25,122 nucleotides of DNA from Flavobacteriales bacterium (GTDB lineage Bacteria > Bacteroidota > Bacteroidia > Flavobacteriales_F > PHOS-HE28). The notes under the pieces are model-generated. The model did not search any database. It had not been told where the DNA came from and saw only the letters and a program-made list of their open reading frames with translations. Location of the stretch: contig JADJCS010000023.1 of the NCBI GenBank assembly GCA_016703105.1, positions 1 through 25,122 on the forward strand. The letters are read 5' to 3'. The translations under genes and the position numbers were made by a program. This document shows, one piece after another, positions 1 to 9,254 of the stretch. The first letter of the stretch is position 1. The number at the start of each line of letters is the position of its first letter.

Positions 1-1000
1 AACCCCGGCATGTAATGACTGATGGCCCACGAAACGGAAGCCTCCTTCCCATGGGTGCGGAAATCATCCACGGTAGCGAGACCCGTCAACACATGGGAGA
101 ACAGGATATAGAGCACCGTGCAGATCGCCAGTGATCCAAGGATGCCGATCAATGTGCCCGCTTTGGGTTCTTGGCCTCCTGTGCCGCGGTGCTCACAGCA
201 TCGAAACCGATGAACGCGAAAAACGATGCCCGCCGCCTGCAGGATGCCCATGATGCCGCCGAACGGATGTGTCACGCCCAGAGGGGTCAGTATACGTCGA
301 TGCCGCCGGTGATATGTAGAAATTGTGGTTGGCCGGGTTGATGAACTGCACCACCCGAAGAGGATCGCCCAGGATGACGTCGCCGCGCTTTGGTGACCAC
401 GATGATCACGTTGAGCATGGCGCTCTCCTTCGTACCCGGATCAGAGACCAGCGACAGCGACGCGAGGTCCCGGAATGGCCGGTATGTTGGTCGTGCCCGT
501 GGCGATGTCGCCGCGCCGCTCGCGTCGTGCAACGACTCGAAGGGCGAATGGGACCATTCATAGGAATGCGCATACCGAAATACTCCAGCAACGTTTCAGG
601 TACTCGCTCCGGGCAGATGGCCACGGTGGCCGCCCCGATGGCGTATTCCGGGATCGGGTCCCAGCCGATGATCCGGGCGACGAACTCGCCCATGGTCGCG
701 TAAGTATACGTATAGGCGCTACCCGCGACCGGGATCGTGCTCGCCAGTTCGGCATGTGCCACAGGCCCGCGAAGGCACAACCCAATGCAGCCACAATGGT
801 ACCCGATCGTCACGGACGGACCGGCACAGTTGGCAGCCGCTGCGGACATGCGCACGAAAGGCCCGCACCGATGATAGCACCAATACCCAGGGCGGTCGGG
901 TGGTCGGAGCCCCTGAGGTTCGTTTCAGTGGGTTCAGGCTCTCGGCATGCGCGCCGGTGAGGTGCTCGATAGATTTTCTGGAGAAGAGTCCGTAGGACAT
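1..1000 (-). CDS. Cationic amino-acid permease (APC superfamily, CAT type), N-terminal part, frameshifted
   Basis: This is an inner-membrane amino-acid permease that reads off the left edge of the window. Joining frames on the minus strand gives a recognisable APC/CAT protein: a cytoplasmic start MSYGLFSRKSIEHLTG, a membrane segment containing AELASTIPVAGSAYTYTYAT, then ATMGEFVARIIGWD, ESAMLNVIIVV, an FFAFIGFDAVSTAAQEAKNP segment, and GTLIGILGSLAICTVLYILF. The FIGFDAVST...EAKNP block is a hallmark of the CAT branch. The ATG at 998-1000 is the start that joins directly to the conserved N-terminus. At least four or five indels break the frame (near 210, 400, 560-620, 780 and 880), most likely sequencing errors because the residues on either side remain conserved. 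Substrate (arginine, lysine or other) cannot be told. It is transcribed divergently from the UPF0104 gene. Confidence 0.85.
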
Positions 1001-1099
1001 GGGCAGTTCGGTTGCCCGGCCAAGATGCGGTTTTGCCACCATACCCACAACGTGGTGACCGCCATCAACCCGGTCCGCTTCGACCTATGTTGGCGCCGC

Positions 1100-2171
1100 A
1101 TGCGCTTCGATGACAACCAGATCCTGCGCTCCTTCAGCGCGGGCAAGGAATGCTCCTTCCGGTGATCGTCGGCCTGGGGATAACTTCCTGGTCCTGATGC
1201 TTCGCGGGGCAGCCACAGGCGCAACCCGGACCGCGTGGATTGGACCTGGGCCAGCGTGGTGGATGCGGGCTCGCCCTTCTTTCCGTGGTGGTGCGCGACT
1301 ATGCGTACATGATCGCATCCGGCACCTCACAGACCGGGACCTGAACTGGTGGCGGGTTTCGTGGTGGTGATGCTTTGGGAATTCAGTTCGGCCCTGGCGC
1401 CAGGTCTTATCGGTGGTGGTTTCCTCTTCGCCATCTTCATCCTGAACCGCGACCGCATCGATGCCAGGCGCAGCATCACGGTGATCGCTTTCACCAGTTT
1501 CCTGGTTGGCATTTTCCTGGCCGTGATGGCCCATTGATCGTGGTGCTGGTGGGACAGGAAGCGCTGTTCAGCGGCATCAGAGGTCGGCACCAGCACGTAA
1601 TGGGGCAGCAGCGTCTACGTCGCCTTCTGGACCGTCTACGTGGGATGCTGACATAAACTCTTCGTGGGTTATGCGTTGTTCATCAACCCGACGTTCGTGG
1701 TAACCCGCCCTCGTGGGTGTGTTCCAGCGCTCCACTGCTGCGCCGCTGGCGCCGGTCCGCAGTCACTACGGGCGACCAGCTGATCGCAGCCTCCAACGGA
1801 CTTCGCCTTCGCAAGTGGAACTATTGGTGGCCCGCGCTTTGCTGGCCACCTTCGCGTCCTGGACAGCCCGGTGGAGCATCGCGAACTGCCTGGTGCACGC
1901 CTTTAGCAACGGCGGCTCGGTGTTCGATACGCTGCTCTTCAGGAAGCAGGTGATCGTGGGCATCCTCATGCTGTGAGCCCCACACCAGGTGGCAGTGGTT
2001 TGGCCGAATTCCTTTTCAACGACCTGCTGGGCATGTTCATTCCGCTCGGACTCGCGCCGACGCTGGCGTTGTCTGGCGATTGATGCGGCTATTGCCCTAC
2101 ATACTGGCAGGTGCGATACTGCTCCCGAGGTGGGTGCGTCGCAACGTGCTGCGTTTGGACGGAAAGGCTAA
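1100..2171 (+). CDS. Flippase-like membrane protein, lysylphosphatidylglycerol synthase TM-domain family (UPF0104), frameshifted
   Basis: Stitching frames recovers a multi-pass membrane protein of the UPF0104/YbhN (LPG synthase transmembrane domain) family. The start at 1100 reads MRFDDNQILRSFSAGK. It is followed by a hydrophobic LLPVIVGLGI stretch, a piece close to VVRDYAYMYRIRHLTDRDLN, then VVMLWEFSSALAPGLIGGG and FLFAIFILNRDRIDARRS at 1360-1470. Next come ALLATFASWTARWSIANC near 1840-1890 and finally SPTPGGSGLAEF with FNDLLGMFIPLGLAPTLAL at about 1977-2075. SPTPGGSG is the family signature. Role in the family: integral membrane proteins linked to lipid or polyprenyl-linked substrate translocation; no specific substrate is visible. 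At least five indels are needed. The true stop is uncertain (2171 in one frame, 2235 in the frame of the last conserved residues). The nucleoside transporter starts immediately downstream, so an operon is likely. Confidence 0.75.
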
Positions 2172-2213
2172 AGTCGCCCGGATGGCTACTTTGCGCGGAC
2201 CCCCATCCACCGC

Positions 2214-3471
2214 ATGGAGCGTTTCACAGGTTTGATCGGCATCGCCGTGGTCCTCAGTCTCGCCTTGCTGGCGAGCAACAACCGTCGCGCGTCTGACCGG
2301 CGCCTTGTGGTCAGCGGCATCCTGCTCCAGACCGTGATCGCCGTGCTGGTATTGAAGATCACGCCCGTTACGCGCTTCTTCCAGTTCCTGGGGCATGGCA
2401 TGGTCGAGCAGTTCGCGCGGCAAAGGTGCGCTCCTTCAAACCACGGCGGCATCGCGGTGCAGCAGTTCGATGGCACCATCGCCACTTACACCAGCGGTGG
2501 ATTCGTTTTCGCGTTCAACATCACCGCGACGGTCGTTTCTGGTCTGCGTGTAAGTAGCCATCCTCTATCATGTCGGGCTGATGCGGCGCATCGTTCAGGT
2601 ACGTCCCCCGCGCCACCAGACTTCGGCGATGCGCGTGAGCGGGGCCGAAGCCCTGAGCAACGTGGCCAGCGCCTTCGTGGGCCAGGAGTGGAAGCCAGGT
2701 GATCCGCCCCTATCTCGCGGGCATGACGAAGATTTATGCTCGCCAGCATGACGGGCAGTCTTGCCTGCACTTAGCCGGTGGCATTCTCGTAGTGTATGTC
2801 GGTATGGGCGCGCAGGCCGGATTGGACCTCGCCCAGAAGCTCATCGCCGCGAGTTTGATGGCCGCCCGAGGCGCGTTGGTGATGGCCGGGTCGTGTGGCC
2901 CGAGACCGAGCCCAACCAGACCATGGGCAACGTGAAGCTCGAAGTGAAGCCCCCCTATATCAACGTGGTCGACGCCATAAGCCATGGCGCGGGCGATGGG
3001 TTCCGCATCGCCATGAACGTGATCGCCATGCTCATCGGCTTCATCGCGCTGATCGCCCTGATGGAAGCTGGTCGCTCCTCATCGGCCATATTTTCAACCC
3101 CGACCTGCACCTGAGCCTCAATTGGATCTTCGGCAAGTTCTTCTACCCCATGGCGTGGGCCATGGGCGCCAAGTGCCGATGTGAACAGCGTGGCGACTTT
3201 GCTCGGACAGAAGTTATCGAACAATGAGTTCGTCGCGGCCCCAGAACCTCGCGAACAAGAGCGTGCCGGTGATCACTGAGAAAGGACTGCTCATCGCCAG
3301 CATCGCCATCTGTGGTTTCGCCAACTTCAGCAGCGTGGGTATGCAGATCGGAGGTATCGGCGAGCTGGCACCGGAACGCCGTGCGGACCTGGCGCGCCTC
3401 GGGCTGAAGGCCTTGTTCTGTGGAACGCTGGCGGGGTTATCTCAGCGAGCATCGCCGGGGTGCTGATGTGA
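2214..3471 (+). CDS. nupC: Concentrative nucleoside transporter (CNT/NupC family), frameshifted
   Basis: Ion-coupled nucleoside uptake permease of the inner membrane. The N-terminus MERFTGLIGIAVVLSLALL, followed by SNNRR and a segment LQTVIAVLVLKITPVTRFF, is typical of NupC proteins. After frame repair the core motifs follow: VSGAEALSNVASAFVGQ near 2635-2690, a VMIRPYLAGMT stretch, CISGGILVVYVGMGAQAGLD near 2760-2825, AASLMAA.GALV, and IAMNVIAMLIGFIALIAL (3007-3060). The C-terminus is GFANFSSVGMQIGGIGELAP followed by ERRADLARLGLKALFCGTLA and SASIAGVLM before TGA 3469-3471. The repaired length of about 420 residues matches the family. At least six indels interrupt it, at about 2415, 2555, 2690, 2745, 3065 and 3165, among others. 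Co-occurrence with adenine deaminase and thymidylate synthase in this window fits nucleoside salvage. The gene symbol is by family similarity, not proven orthology. Confidence 0.85.
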
Positions 3472-3534
3472 GCGTAGAGCGAAGATCCGACATGAGGCCA
3501 CCGCCCGTTACATTGAGCGTCCTACTCCTTGACC

Positions 3535-5127
3535 ATGCGCACCTGGACCACTCTCAGCTCGACCGCTCTTGTCCTGTTCTGCACAGCCCAGCAGCCAGGT
3601 GTGGAACAGGGCAAACCCCCTTCTCCCGCACCTTCAAGAACGCACTGGGCGACAGCACAGCGTGGTCGACGGTGTCCTGCCCACCGATGGACGCCTTGCT
3701 CTATGTGGAGGAGGTCCTGCGCACAAGGTGGTCCGCCTCGACGCACAATTGCAGCCCACCGAGGAGGTGGTGTTGAAGGACGTGCTTATGGACGGTGTGA
3801 AATGGAACGGGGTGACCCGATCATCCAGGACGGCAGCATGCGCTGTTTACTGGTGAGCAGCACCAAAAAAACACCGACTTCGGTGTGGGCACCATCAGTA
3901 CCACCGGGGCCCTCGCGCTCACCGGCTTCCGCAAGAGCATCCTTCGACAATGCCTACACGGTGGATGCCGCTACCAGTTTAGGACGACGACCACAGCCTG
4001 ATCCCATCCTCTTCAGCCTGGGCCTTACCAGCGCCCATCAGGAGCGCCTGGTGCGCTCCCCCGATGGTCAGCATTACCTGCTGAACATGTACAGCCATGG
4101 CGGCAAGGACGCCAAGCGGATCTGGTGCGTGTACATGGACGCACAGTTGAACGAAGTGTGGAGCACCACCTTGGAATTCCCCTTCGCCGACGACCGCAGC
4201 CGTGTTCTCCGAGATCTCGTTGGCGGACAATGGGAACGCTTCATCCTGTCCTATGCGTTCCGTTGCGACGGGCAGGAAAAGATGGGCGACAAGATGTGCC
4301 ATGAGATCCCTTAGCACCATCATCGACCAAGGCAAGACATTGAAGAACGTGCTGGTGGATAAAGACTTCGTGAGCAGTGCACGGATCTGCGAACGCAACG
4401 ACGGCCGCGTGACCCTCGCGCTGCGTTACGGCGCGCTTACCGGGATCCCGGGCAGGTGCTTCACCTTCGACCCACTGGACGCGAAGTTGAAGACCACTCC
4501 TTTGGTGGATCAACGCCTCGCGAGCATCCGGAAAGTGAAGCTCACGGGCTTCGGCACCATCGATGGCGACCCGAACAAACCGGCCAGTGTACGCGCCAAG
4601 CTGCCCGATGAGGTGGTGGCGGCGATCCCGCCTGGGATGGCGGCACCATGCACGATCGAGACCTTCCTGGAGAACGACTTCCAACTGCCTGCAGGGCGAC
4701 GCGTGGCCATCCGTCATTTCTGCGGAGCCACCCGCGCCAGCTTCATCGACGCCTCGATACCATCCGCTGGCAACGCACCATGGACCGTGCCTACTTGACC
4801 ACGGCGGGGCAGGCCTCGAGACGGGTCGGTTTCAACCTGCACGGCACGGGCATCGATTCGCTTCTTCGGCCATACCGCGCGGACTGGCTGGCATTCTTGC
4901 CAGTGGCGGAGAAGGCGTGGACAAGGGCAGGGCCTCATTCCCGAACCCGGTGTGCTGAAGGCCGTGCGTTTGGACCGGCAAGGCCAGGTGACCAAAGAAG
5001 GTCCGCAAGCCCGATGACCGCTGTGTTCGGGAGCGACGCCACGCATGTGCTGCTGAAGTCCTTCGATCGGGGCACCTCGTACAACTACACGATCCTCGAT
5101 CTGTCGCAGTTCGGGCTTCAGGAGTAA
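3535..5127 (+). CDS. Uncharacterised secreted protein, probably repeat/beta-propeller-like, frameshifted
   Basis: I do not recognise a named family. The ATG at 3535 begins MRTWTTLSSTALVLFCTAQ, a plausible Sec signal peptide ending near AQ; a TACATTGA box at 3509-3516 resembles the Bacteroidota -7 element. Repaired frames give about 530 residues rich in short statements such as LVRSPDGQHYLLNMYSHGGK, DAKRIWCVYMDAQLNEVWST and RICERNDGRVTLALRYGALT, with a later piece near 4760-4780 reading LDTIRWQRTM, resembling the V.LD..G...W.R...K pattern. That pattern is common in long Bacteroidota secreted proteins thought to form propellers or sheets, but this fold is inference. The C-terminus DLSQFGLQE ends at TAA 5125-5127. 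No T9SS sorting domain and no lipobox are visible. There are many indels, especially at 3570-3960, 4210-4320 and 4640-5030. Confidence 0.6.
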
Positions 5128-5438
5128 TGCCTTGCACCGCAGAGGCGCTGAGTCGCTTAGGACGCGGGGCAAGATCCGGAGAGAGGCTTGAAGAAGGCGT
5201 GAGGGCGATGCCTCTCCGCGAGGACTTTTGCGCGGTCCGGATCGAGCAGGCAGGATGGATGCGCCACCTTGTCCATGCGCGTTTGTTCGTAGCCGCCAGC
5301 GACCGCACTTCCACGGCCCTTGCACGCTCGGCACCTTTGCCGCGTGCCCCGGACCCTTCGCCTCCTCCCACGACCACGCTCGTGGAGCGCCTGCAGAAGC
5401 GGGTAACCTCGCTCTTCGCGTGGATCGGTCGCGGAGTG

Positions 5439-6773
5439 ATGAACAGCCGCATGAAGGAGCTCACCCTCCTTACCCTGCCCTACCAGGTAGCAGCCGTCCT
5501 CACCGCCTTGATCGCCGTGGGTTATGCCAAGCTCTTCAGCATGGTGGAGGATATGCATCTCTGGCTGCTGCAACTCCATCCCGATTGGATCTTCGTGAGC
5601 GCGCCGATCTGCTTTGTGTTGAGTTGGTGGTTGGTGCGCCGTTTCGCGCCGCTGGCAGGAGGTAGTGGGATCCCCCAACTCATGGCGGCCATCGAAGTGG
5701 CCGATGAGAAGGAGACGGACCGCAGTTGGCGCTTTCTCAACGTGCGCATCATTCTGGTGAAGATCGCCAGCAGCCTGGCCATGGTGCTGGGCGGTGGCGC
5801 GGTGGGACGTGAAGGACCCACGCTGCAGATAGCCGGTAGTGTGTACCGCATCGTGCACAAATTGCTCCCACCCTTCTGGCCCAAAGTGAGCCGCCAAGTG
5901 ATGTTGGTGACCGGCGGCGCTGCTGGGCTCAGCGCGGCCTTCAACACACCGCTGGGCGGTATTGTCTTCGCGGTGGAGGAATTGACCAAGACCCATCTCG
6001 CGCAGTTCCGCACCGCAGTGCTCACCGCCGTGATCCTCGCCGGCATGACCGCCCAATGGCTGTTGGGGCCTTACCTCTTCCTGGGATATCCGACGTTAGC
6101 GACCGTGGGTTTCTCCTTCATGTATAAGGTGCTCGTTATCGGCCTGGCCGCCGGGGCGATCGGGGCCCTCTTTTGCAAAGCCATCCTGTTACTGGACAAA
6201 TGGCGGCGCATGTTGAAGGGCAACACGGGCCAACTCCTTTTCGCCGTGGGCTGCGCGCTCGCCTTCGCCTGCACGGTGAAGTACGTGGGCAGCTATTCTT
6301 TGGGAAGTGGCAAGCATCCTGCAGAACTACTTGTTCGACGCGCAGGCGATCCCAGCTGGCGGGACATCGTGGCGCGATCCCGGGACCGCTCTTCAGCTCC
6401 AGCGCCGGTGGTGCAGGCGGCATCTGCGCCCAGCCTGGCCAGTGGCGCCGCCGTCGGCGGATGGATTCGCCCAATGGTTCGACCAGCCGGGGCGAGCTCA
6501 ACGTACTGGTGCTCGCCGGTATGACGGCCCTTCCTCACCGGCGTTTCGCGGTCGCCCTTCACCAGTGCGATCCTCGTGTTGGAGATGACCGATCGCCACA
6601 GCGTGATCTTCCAACTGATGTACGCCGCCATGGTGGCGAACCTCATCGGCAGCTTCATCGACCGGAAGAGCTACTACGAGCGCATGAAGATCCGCCTGTT
6701 GAACGCCATGGGTGTGGGGGTCGCCCCGAAAGAAGCGCCCGAAGGCGGCGGCAGTGGCTTCGGACTGGGGTAG
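5439..6773 (+). CDS. ClC-family chloride channel / Cl-/H+ antiporter, C-terminal third frameshifted
   Basis: Integral membrane anion transporter. From the ATG at 5439 (MNSRMKELTLLTLPYQVAAV) the protein shows the three ClC signatures. GGSGIP lies at about residues 74-79 (5658-5675). GREGP carries the gating glutamate near residue 125 (codon 5811). After a frameshift at about 6305, a repaired SAGGAGGIFAPS block lies near 6395-6430. VFAVEELT places a Glu (about residue 181, codon 5979) where the E. coli antiporter has its proton glutamate, so H+ coupling is likely. The last part, ILVLEMTDRHSVIFQLMYA to TAG 6771-6773, is in the original register. No CBS domains are visible. The reading frame stays open upstream to 5127. 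An in-frame GTG at 5382 (VERLQKRVTSLFAWIGRG) is an alternative start, and 5128-5438 otherwise shows no gene. A GCACCTTTGC promoter-like string lies at 5331-5340. Confidence 0.85.
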
Positions 6774-6822
6774 TGGATCGGTCCGTCGGCGAGACGCCGT
6801 CCCGCACCGCGTATCTCTTCCG

Positions 6823-6830
6823 AACTTTGC
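6823..6830 (+). promoter_or_regulatory. Candidate -7 box upstream of thyA
   Basis: AACTTTGC, 11 bases before the thyA ATG, matches the Bacteroidota -7 consensus TAnnTTTG except at its first base. I see no clear -33 TTG at the usual distance, so this is a weak call resting on motif and position. Confidence 0.4.
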
Positions 6831-6841
6831 ACCCGAATCCA

Positions 6842-7635
6842 ATGAAGCAATACCACGACCTCCTCCACCACATCCTGACAACGGCACGAGCAAGACCGAC
6901 CGCACTGGCACCGGCACGCTGAGCTGTTTCGGCTACCAGATGCGTTTCGATCTCGCCGATGGCTTCCCCATGGTGACGACGAAAAAGCTGCATCTGAAAA
7001 GCATCATCCACGAACTGCTTTGGTTCCTGGCGGGCGACACGAACATCAAGTACCTCCAAGAGAACGGCGTGAAGATCTGGGACGAGTGGGCCGATGCGGA
7101 CGGCAACTTGGGACCGGTCTATGGCTACCAATGGCGCAGCTGGCACACGCCCGATGGCCGCACCATCGACCAGATTGCCAACGTGGTGGACATGATCAAG
7201 CGTAGCCCGGACAGCCGCCGCTTGATCGTGACCGCTTGGAACCCAGCCGACGTGGACCGCATGGCCCTGCCGCCTTGTCACACCATGTTCCAGTTCTATG
7301 TGGCCGATGGGAAACTCAGCTGTCAACTCTATCAACGTAGTGCGGACACCTTCCTCGGCGTTCCGTTCAACATCGCGAGCTATGCACTGCTCACGCTGAT
7401 GATGGCCCAGGTCTGCGGCCTGAAGCCCGGCGAGTTCGTACACACCTTTGGGGATGTACACCTCTACAACGATCATTTGGAGCAGGCGAAATTGCAGTTG
7501 ACCCGCGAACCCAGGAAACTGCCTACGCTGGAGATCGATGCTTCGGTCACCGACCTCTTCGCGTTCCGCTTCGAGCATTTCACCTTGAAGGACTACGATC
7601 CACATCCGCACATCAAGGCGGCTGTCTCGGTATGA
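6842..7635 (+). CDS. thyA: Thymidylate synthase (ThyA), one single-base frameshift
   Basis: Makes dTMP from dUMP using methylene-tetrahydrofolate, producing dihydrofolate, in the cytoplasm. MKQYHDLLHHIL starts at 6842; the continuation GTSKTDRTGTGTLSCFGYQM is one frame off, so one base is missing near 6877-6880 (an ACC AAC codon pair probably lost a C). Adding one base gives 264 residues, the same as E. coli ThyA, and places the catalytic cysteine of ALPPCHTMFQFYV at residue 146 (codon 7276-7278), the canonical number. Other conserved blocks are KKLHLKSIIHELLWFL, the folate/dUMP region QLYQRSADTFLGVPFNIASY, and the GDVHLYNDH motif. The stop TGA (7633-7635) overlaps the folA ATG by ATGA, indicating translational coupling with the enzyme that recycles its dihydrofolate product. 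Confidence 0.95.
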
Positions 7636-8147
7636 TCGTCAGCGCCATCGCCGCCGTGAGCGAGAACCAGGTGATCGGGCGCGATGGCGACCTGCCCTGG
7701 CACTTGCCCGACGACATGAGATTCTTCCAGCGGACCACGATGGGGCACCATGTGATCACCGGCCGGAAGAACTGGGAAAGCATTCCCCTCAAATACCGGC
7801 CGCTGAAAGGCCGGACCAACGTCGTCGTGACGCGCGCCGCCGACTACGAAGCGCCCGGGGCCCTGGTGGCCGGTTCCTTGGAAGAGGCCCTGGAAATAGC
7901 CCGAAAGGCCGGTGAGGAGGAGGCTTTTCTCATCGGTGGTGGGCAGATCTACCGCGATGCCTTCTCCAAAGACCTGGTCGACCGGGTGTACCTGACCCGC
8001 GTGCATGCCGAGATCCCGGGAGATACCAGCTTCCCATTGCTGGGAGCGGCTTGGCGTGAGGTATGGCGCGAGGAACACCCCGCGGATGAGCGCCATGGGT
8101 ATGCGTTCACCTTCCTCCGATGGGAGAAAATACCCGGACCCCCGTGA
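7632..8147 (+). CDS. folA: Dihydrofolate reductase
   Basis: Reduces dihydrofolate to tetrahydrofolate with NADPH, closing the cycle that ThyA opens. The intact 171-residue ORF has the N-terminal MIVSAIAAVSENQVIG, then LPWHLPDDMRFF, in which Asp28 corresponds to the catalytic Asp27 of E. coli. NADPH-binding features are VITGRKNWESIP and FLIGGGQIYRDAF, and the C-terminal half contains VYLTRVHAEIPGDTSFP. The start ATG overlaps the thyA stop (ATGA), which fixes the start and supports one transcript. This thyA-folA pair is a common bacterial arrangement. No frame problem is seen. Confidence 0.97.
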   Translation: MIVSAIAAVSENQVIGRDGDLPWHLPDDMRFFQRTTMGHHVITGRKNWESIPLKYRPLKGRTNVVVTRAADYEAPGALVAGSLEEALEIARKAGEEEAFLIGGGQIYRDAFSKDLVDRVYLTRVHAEIPGDTSFPLLGAAWREVWREEHPADERHGYAFTFLRWEKIPGPP

Positions 8148-8203
8148 ACGGATCAAACCCGGATCCCGTTGTACTGTCCTAGACCCGAACCAAGCTCGCC
8201 ACC

Positions 8204-9001
8204 ATGCAACAGAACCATGTGATCGTTATCGCGCTCGCGGCCCTGGCCTTCGCCGGTTGCCGACGGGAGGACAAGACCCCGCTGAACAACGACTACACCG
8301 CCGCCATGGACAACAGCCTGGCGGAAGGCATGTTCAACGATGTGCTGAAACAGGCCGATGACGCCGCTGCGGACGGTGGATTGCGCGGCATGATGGATGG
8401 TTGCATCGATACCGTCGCGATCGACACCAACGTGATGCCCCACACCATGCTCATCGACTTCGGCCCGGTGAACTGCACCGGCAACGACGGCCGCCAACGC
8501 CGCGGCTCGATCCTCGTCACTTTCACCGGACCCTACCGCGCCGAAGGAACCGTGATCACACTTACGCCGCAGAACTACTACGTGAACGACTACCACATCC
8601 AAGGCCTGAAGACAGTGACCAACTTGGGCCTGGACGGCGATGGGCACATGCACTTCGGCATCACCGTGAACGGTACCGTTACGGCACCGAACAACGCCTG
8701 GACCAGCACGCATCAGGCCCAGCGCGTGCGCACCTGGTTGCAGGGCGAAGAGACGATGACCCCTTGGGACGACGTGTATTTGATCACCGGGACCGGGAAC
8801 GGGGTGAACCGGCACGGTCTCGCATACACGCTGACCATCACACAAGCACTGCGCGTGGAGATCGGCTGCTGGTACATCGTGAGCGGCAAGCTGGAGATCA
8901 CCCCACAGGACCTACCCACGCGCTACGTGGACTTCGGCACTGGATCATGCGATGGCTCAGTATCCGTTACCGTGAACGGTACGACTTACTATTTCGGCTG
9001 A
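8204..9001 (+). CDS. Putative lipoprotein of unknown function
   Basis: An intact 265-residue protein. The N-terminus MQQNHVIVIALAALAFAGCR has a short positively biased start, a hydrophobic core and a lipobox ending in Cys19, so it is probably a lipidated cell-envelope protein. After Cys come charged residues RREDKTPLNNDY and then a mainly beta-type body. Repeated phrases such as DGCIDTVAIDTN, VTFTGPYRAEGTVITLTPQN and FGITVNGTVTAPN suggest a beta-sandwich or a two-repeat sheet; the last 60 residues (GCWYIVSGKLEI...GSCDGSVSVTVNGTTYYFG) again look like short strands. I recognise no catalytic motif. It begins 56 bases after folA with no obvious promoter box, so it may share the thyA-folA transcript, and it is followed by a strong hairpin terminator. 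Confidence 0.85.
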   Translation: MQQNHVIVIALAALAFAGCRREDKTPLNNDYTAAMDNSLAEGMFNDVLKQADDAAADGGLRGMMDGCIDTVAIDTNVMPHTMLIDFGPVNCTGNDGRQRRGSILVTFTGPYRAEGTVITLTPQNYYVNDYHIQGLKTVTNLGLDGDGHMHFGITVNGTVTAPNNAWTSTHQAQRVRTWLQGEETMTPWDDVYLITGTGNGVNRHGLAYTLTITQALRVEIGCWYIVSGKLEITPQDLPTRYVDFGTGSCDGSVSVTVNGTTYYFG

Positions 9002-9022
9002 CCCTCGCGCGTTACACTTTTC

Positions 9023-9050
9023 AAGAAGACCCTCCTTCGAGGGTCTTCTT
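9023..9050 (+). terminator. Hairpin terminator after the lipoprotein gene
   Basis: A perfect 12-bp stem (arm AAGAAGACCCTC, 9023-9034; matching arm 9039-9050) closes a 4-base CTTC loop, 21 bases after the lipoprotein stop. It is followed by CGTTTAAGG rather than a long T run. A strong stem right after a stop codon supports a transcription terminator for the thyA-folA-lipoprotein group. Confidence 0.85.
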
Positions 9051-9254
9051 CGTTTAAGGATCCGCCGCCCGTCCAACCATTCGTCCCTATCCATCCCATC
9101 CCCTGCCGTTCATCACGTTCCCCTTGGGGACGGATGGAAGGTGCGGATAGCTTGGCCCTCAAGGTGATCGACCACTTCCTCTCTCCCGTTCATTCGCGTT
9201 GCGCTCGGCGAGCGTATGAGCACGAGGACCACACGGTTCAGGGGCTCCATTGAG

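Noticed and set aside
1100..3471. First thought: one membrane proton pyrophosphatase gene
   Set aside because: SPTPGGSG with FNDLLG identifies a UPF0104 protein for the first part, and GFANFSSVGMQIGGIG identifies a CNT transporter for the second; no pyrophosphatase motifs are present.
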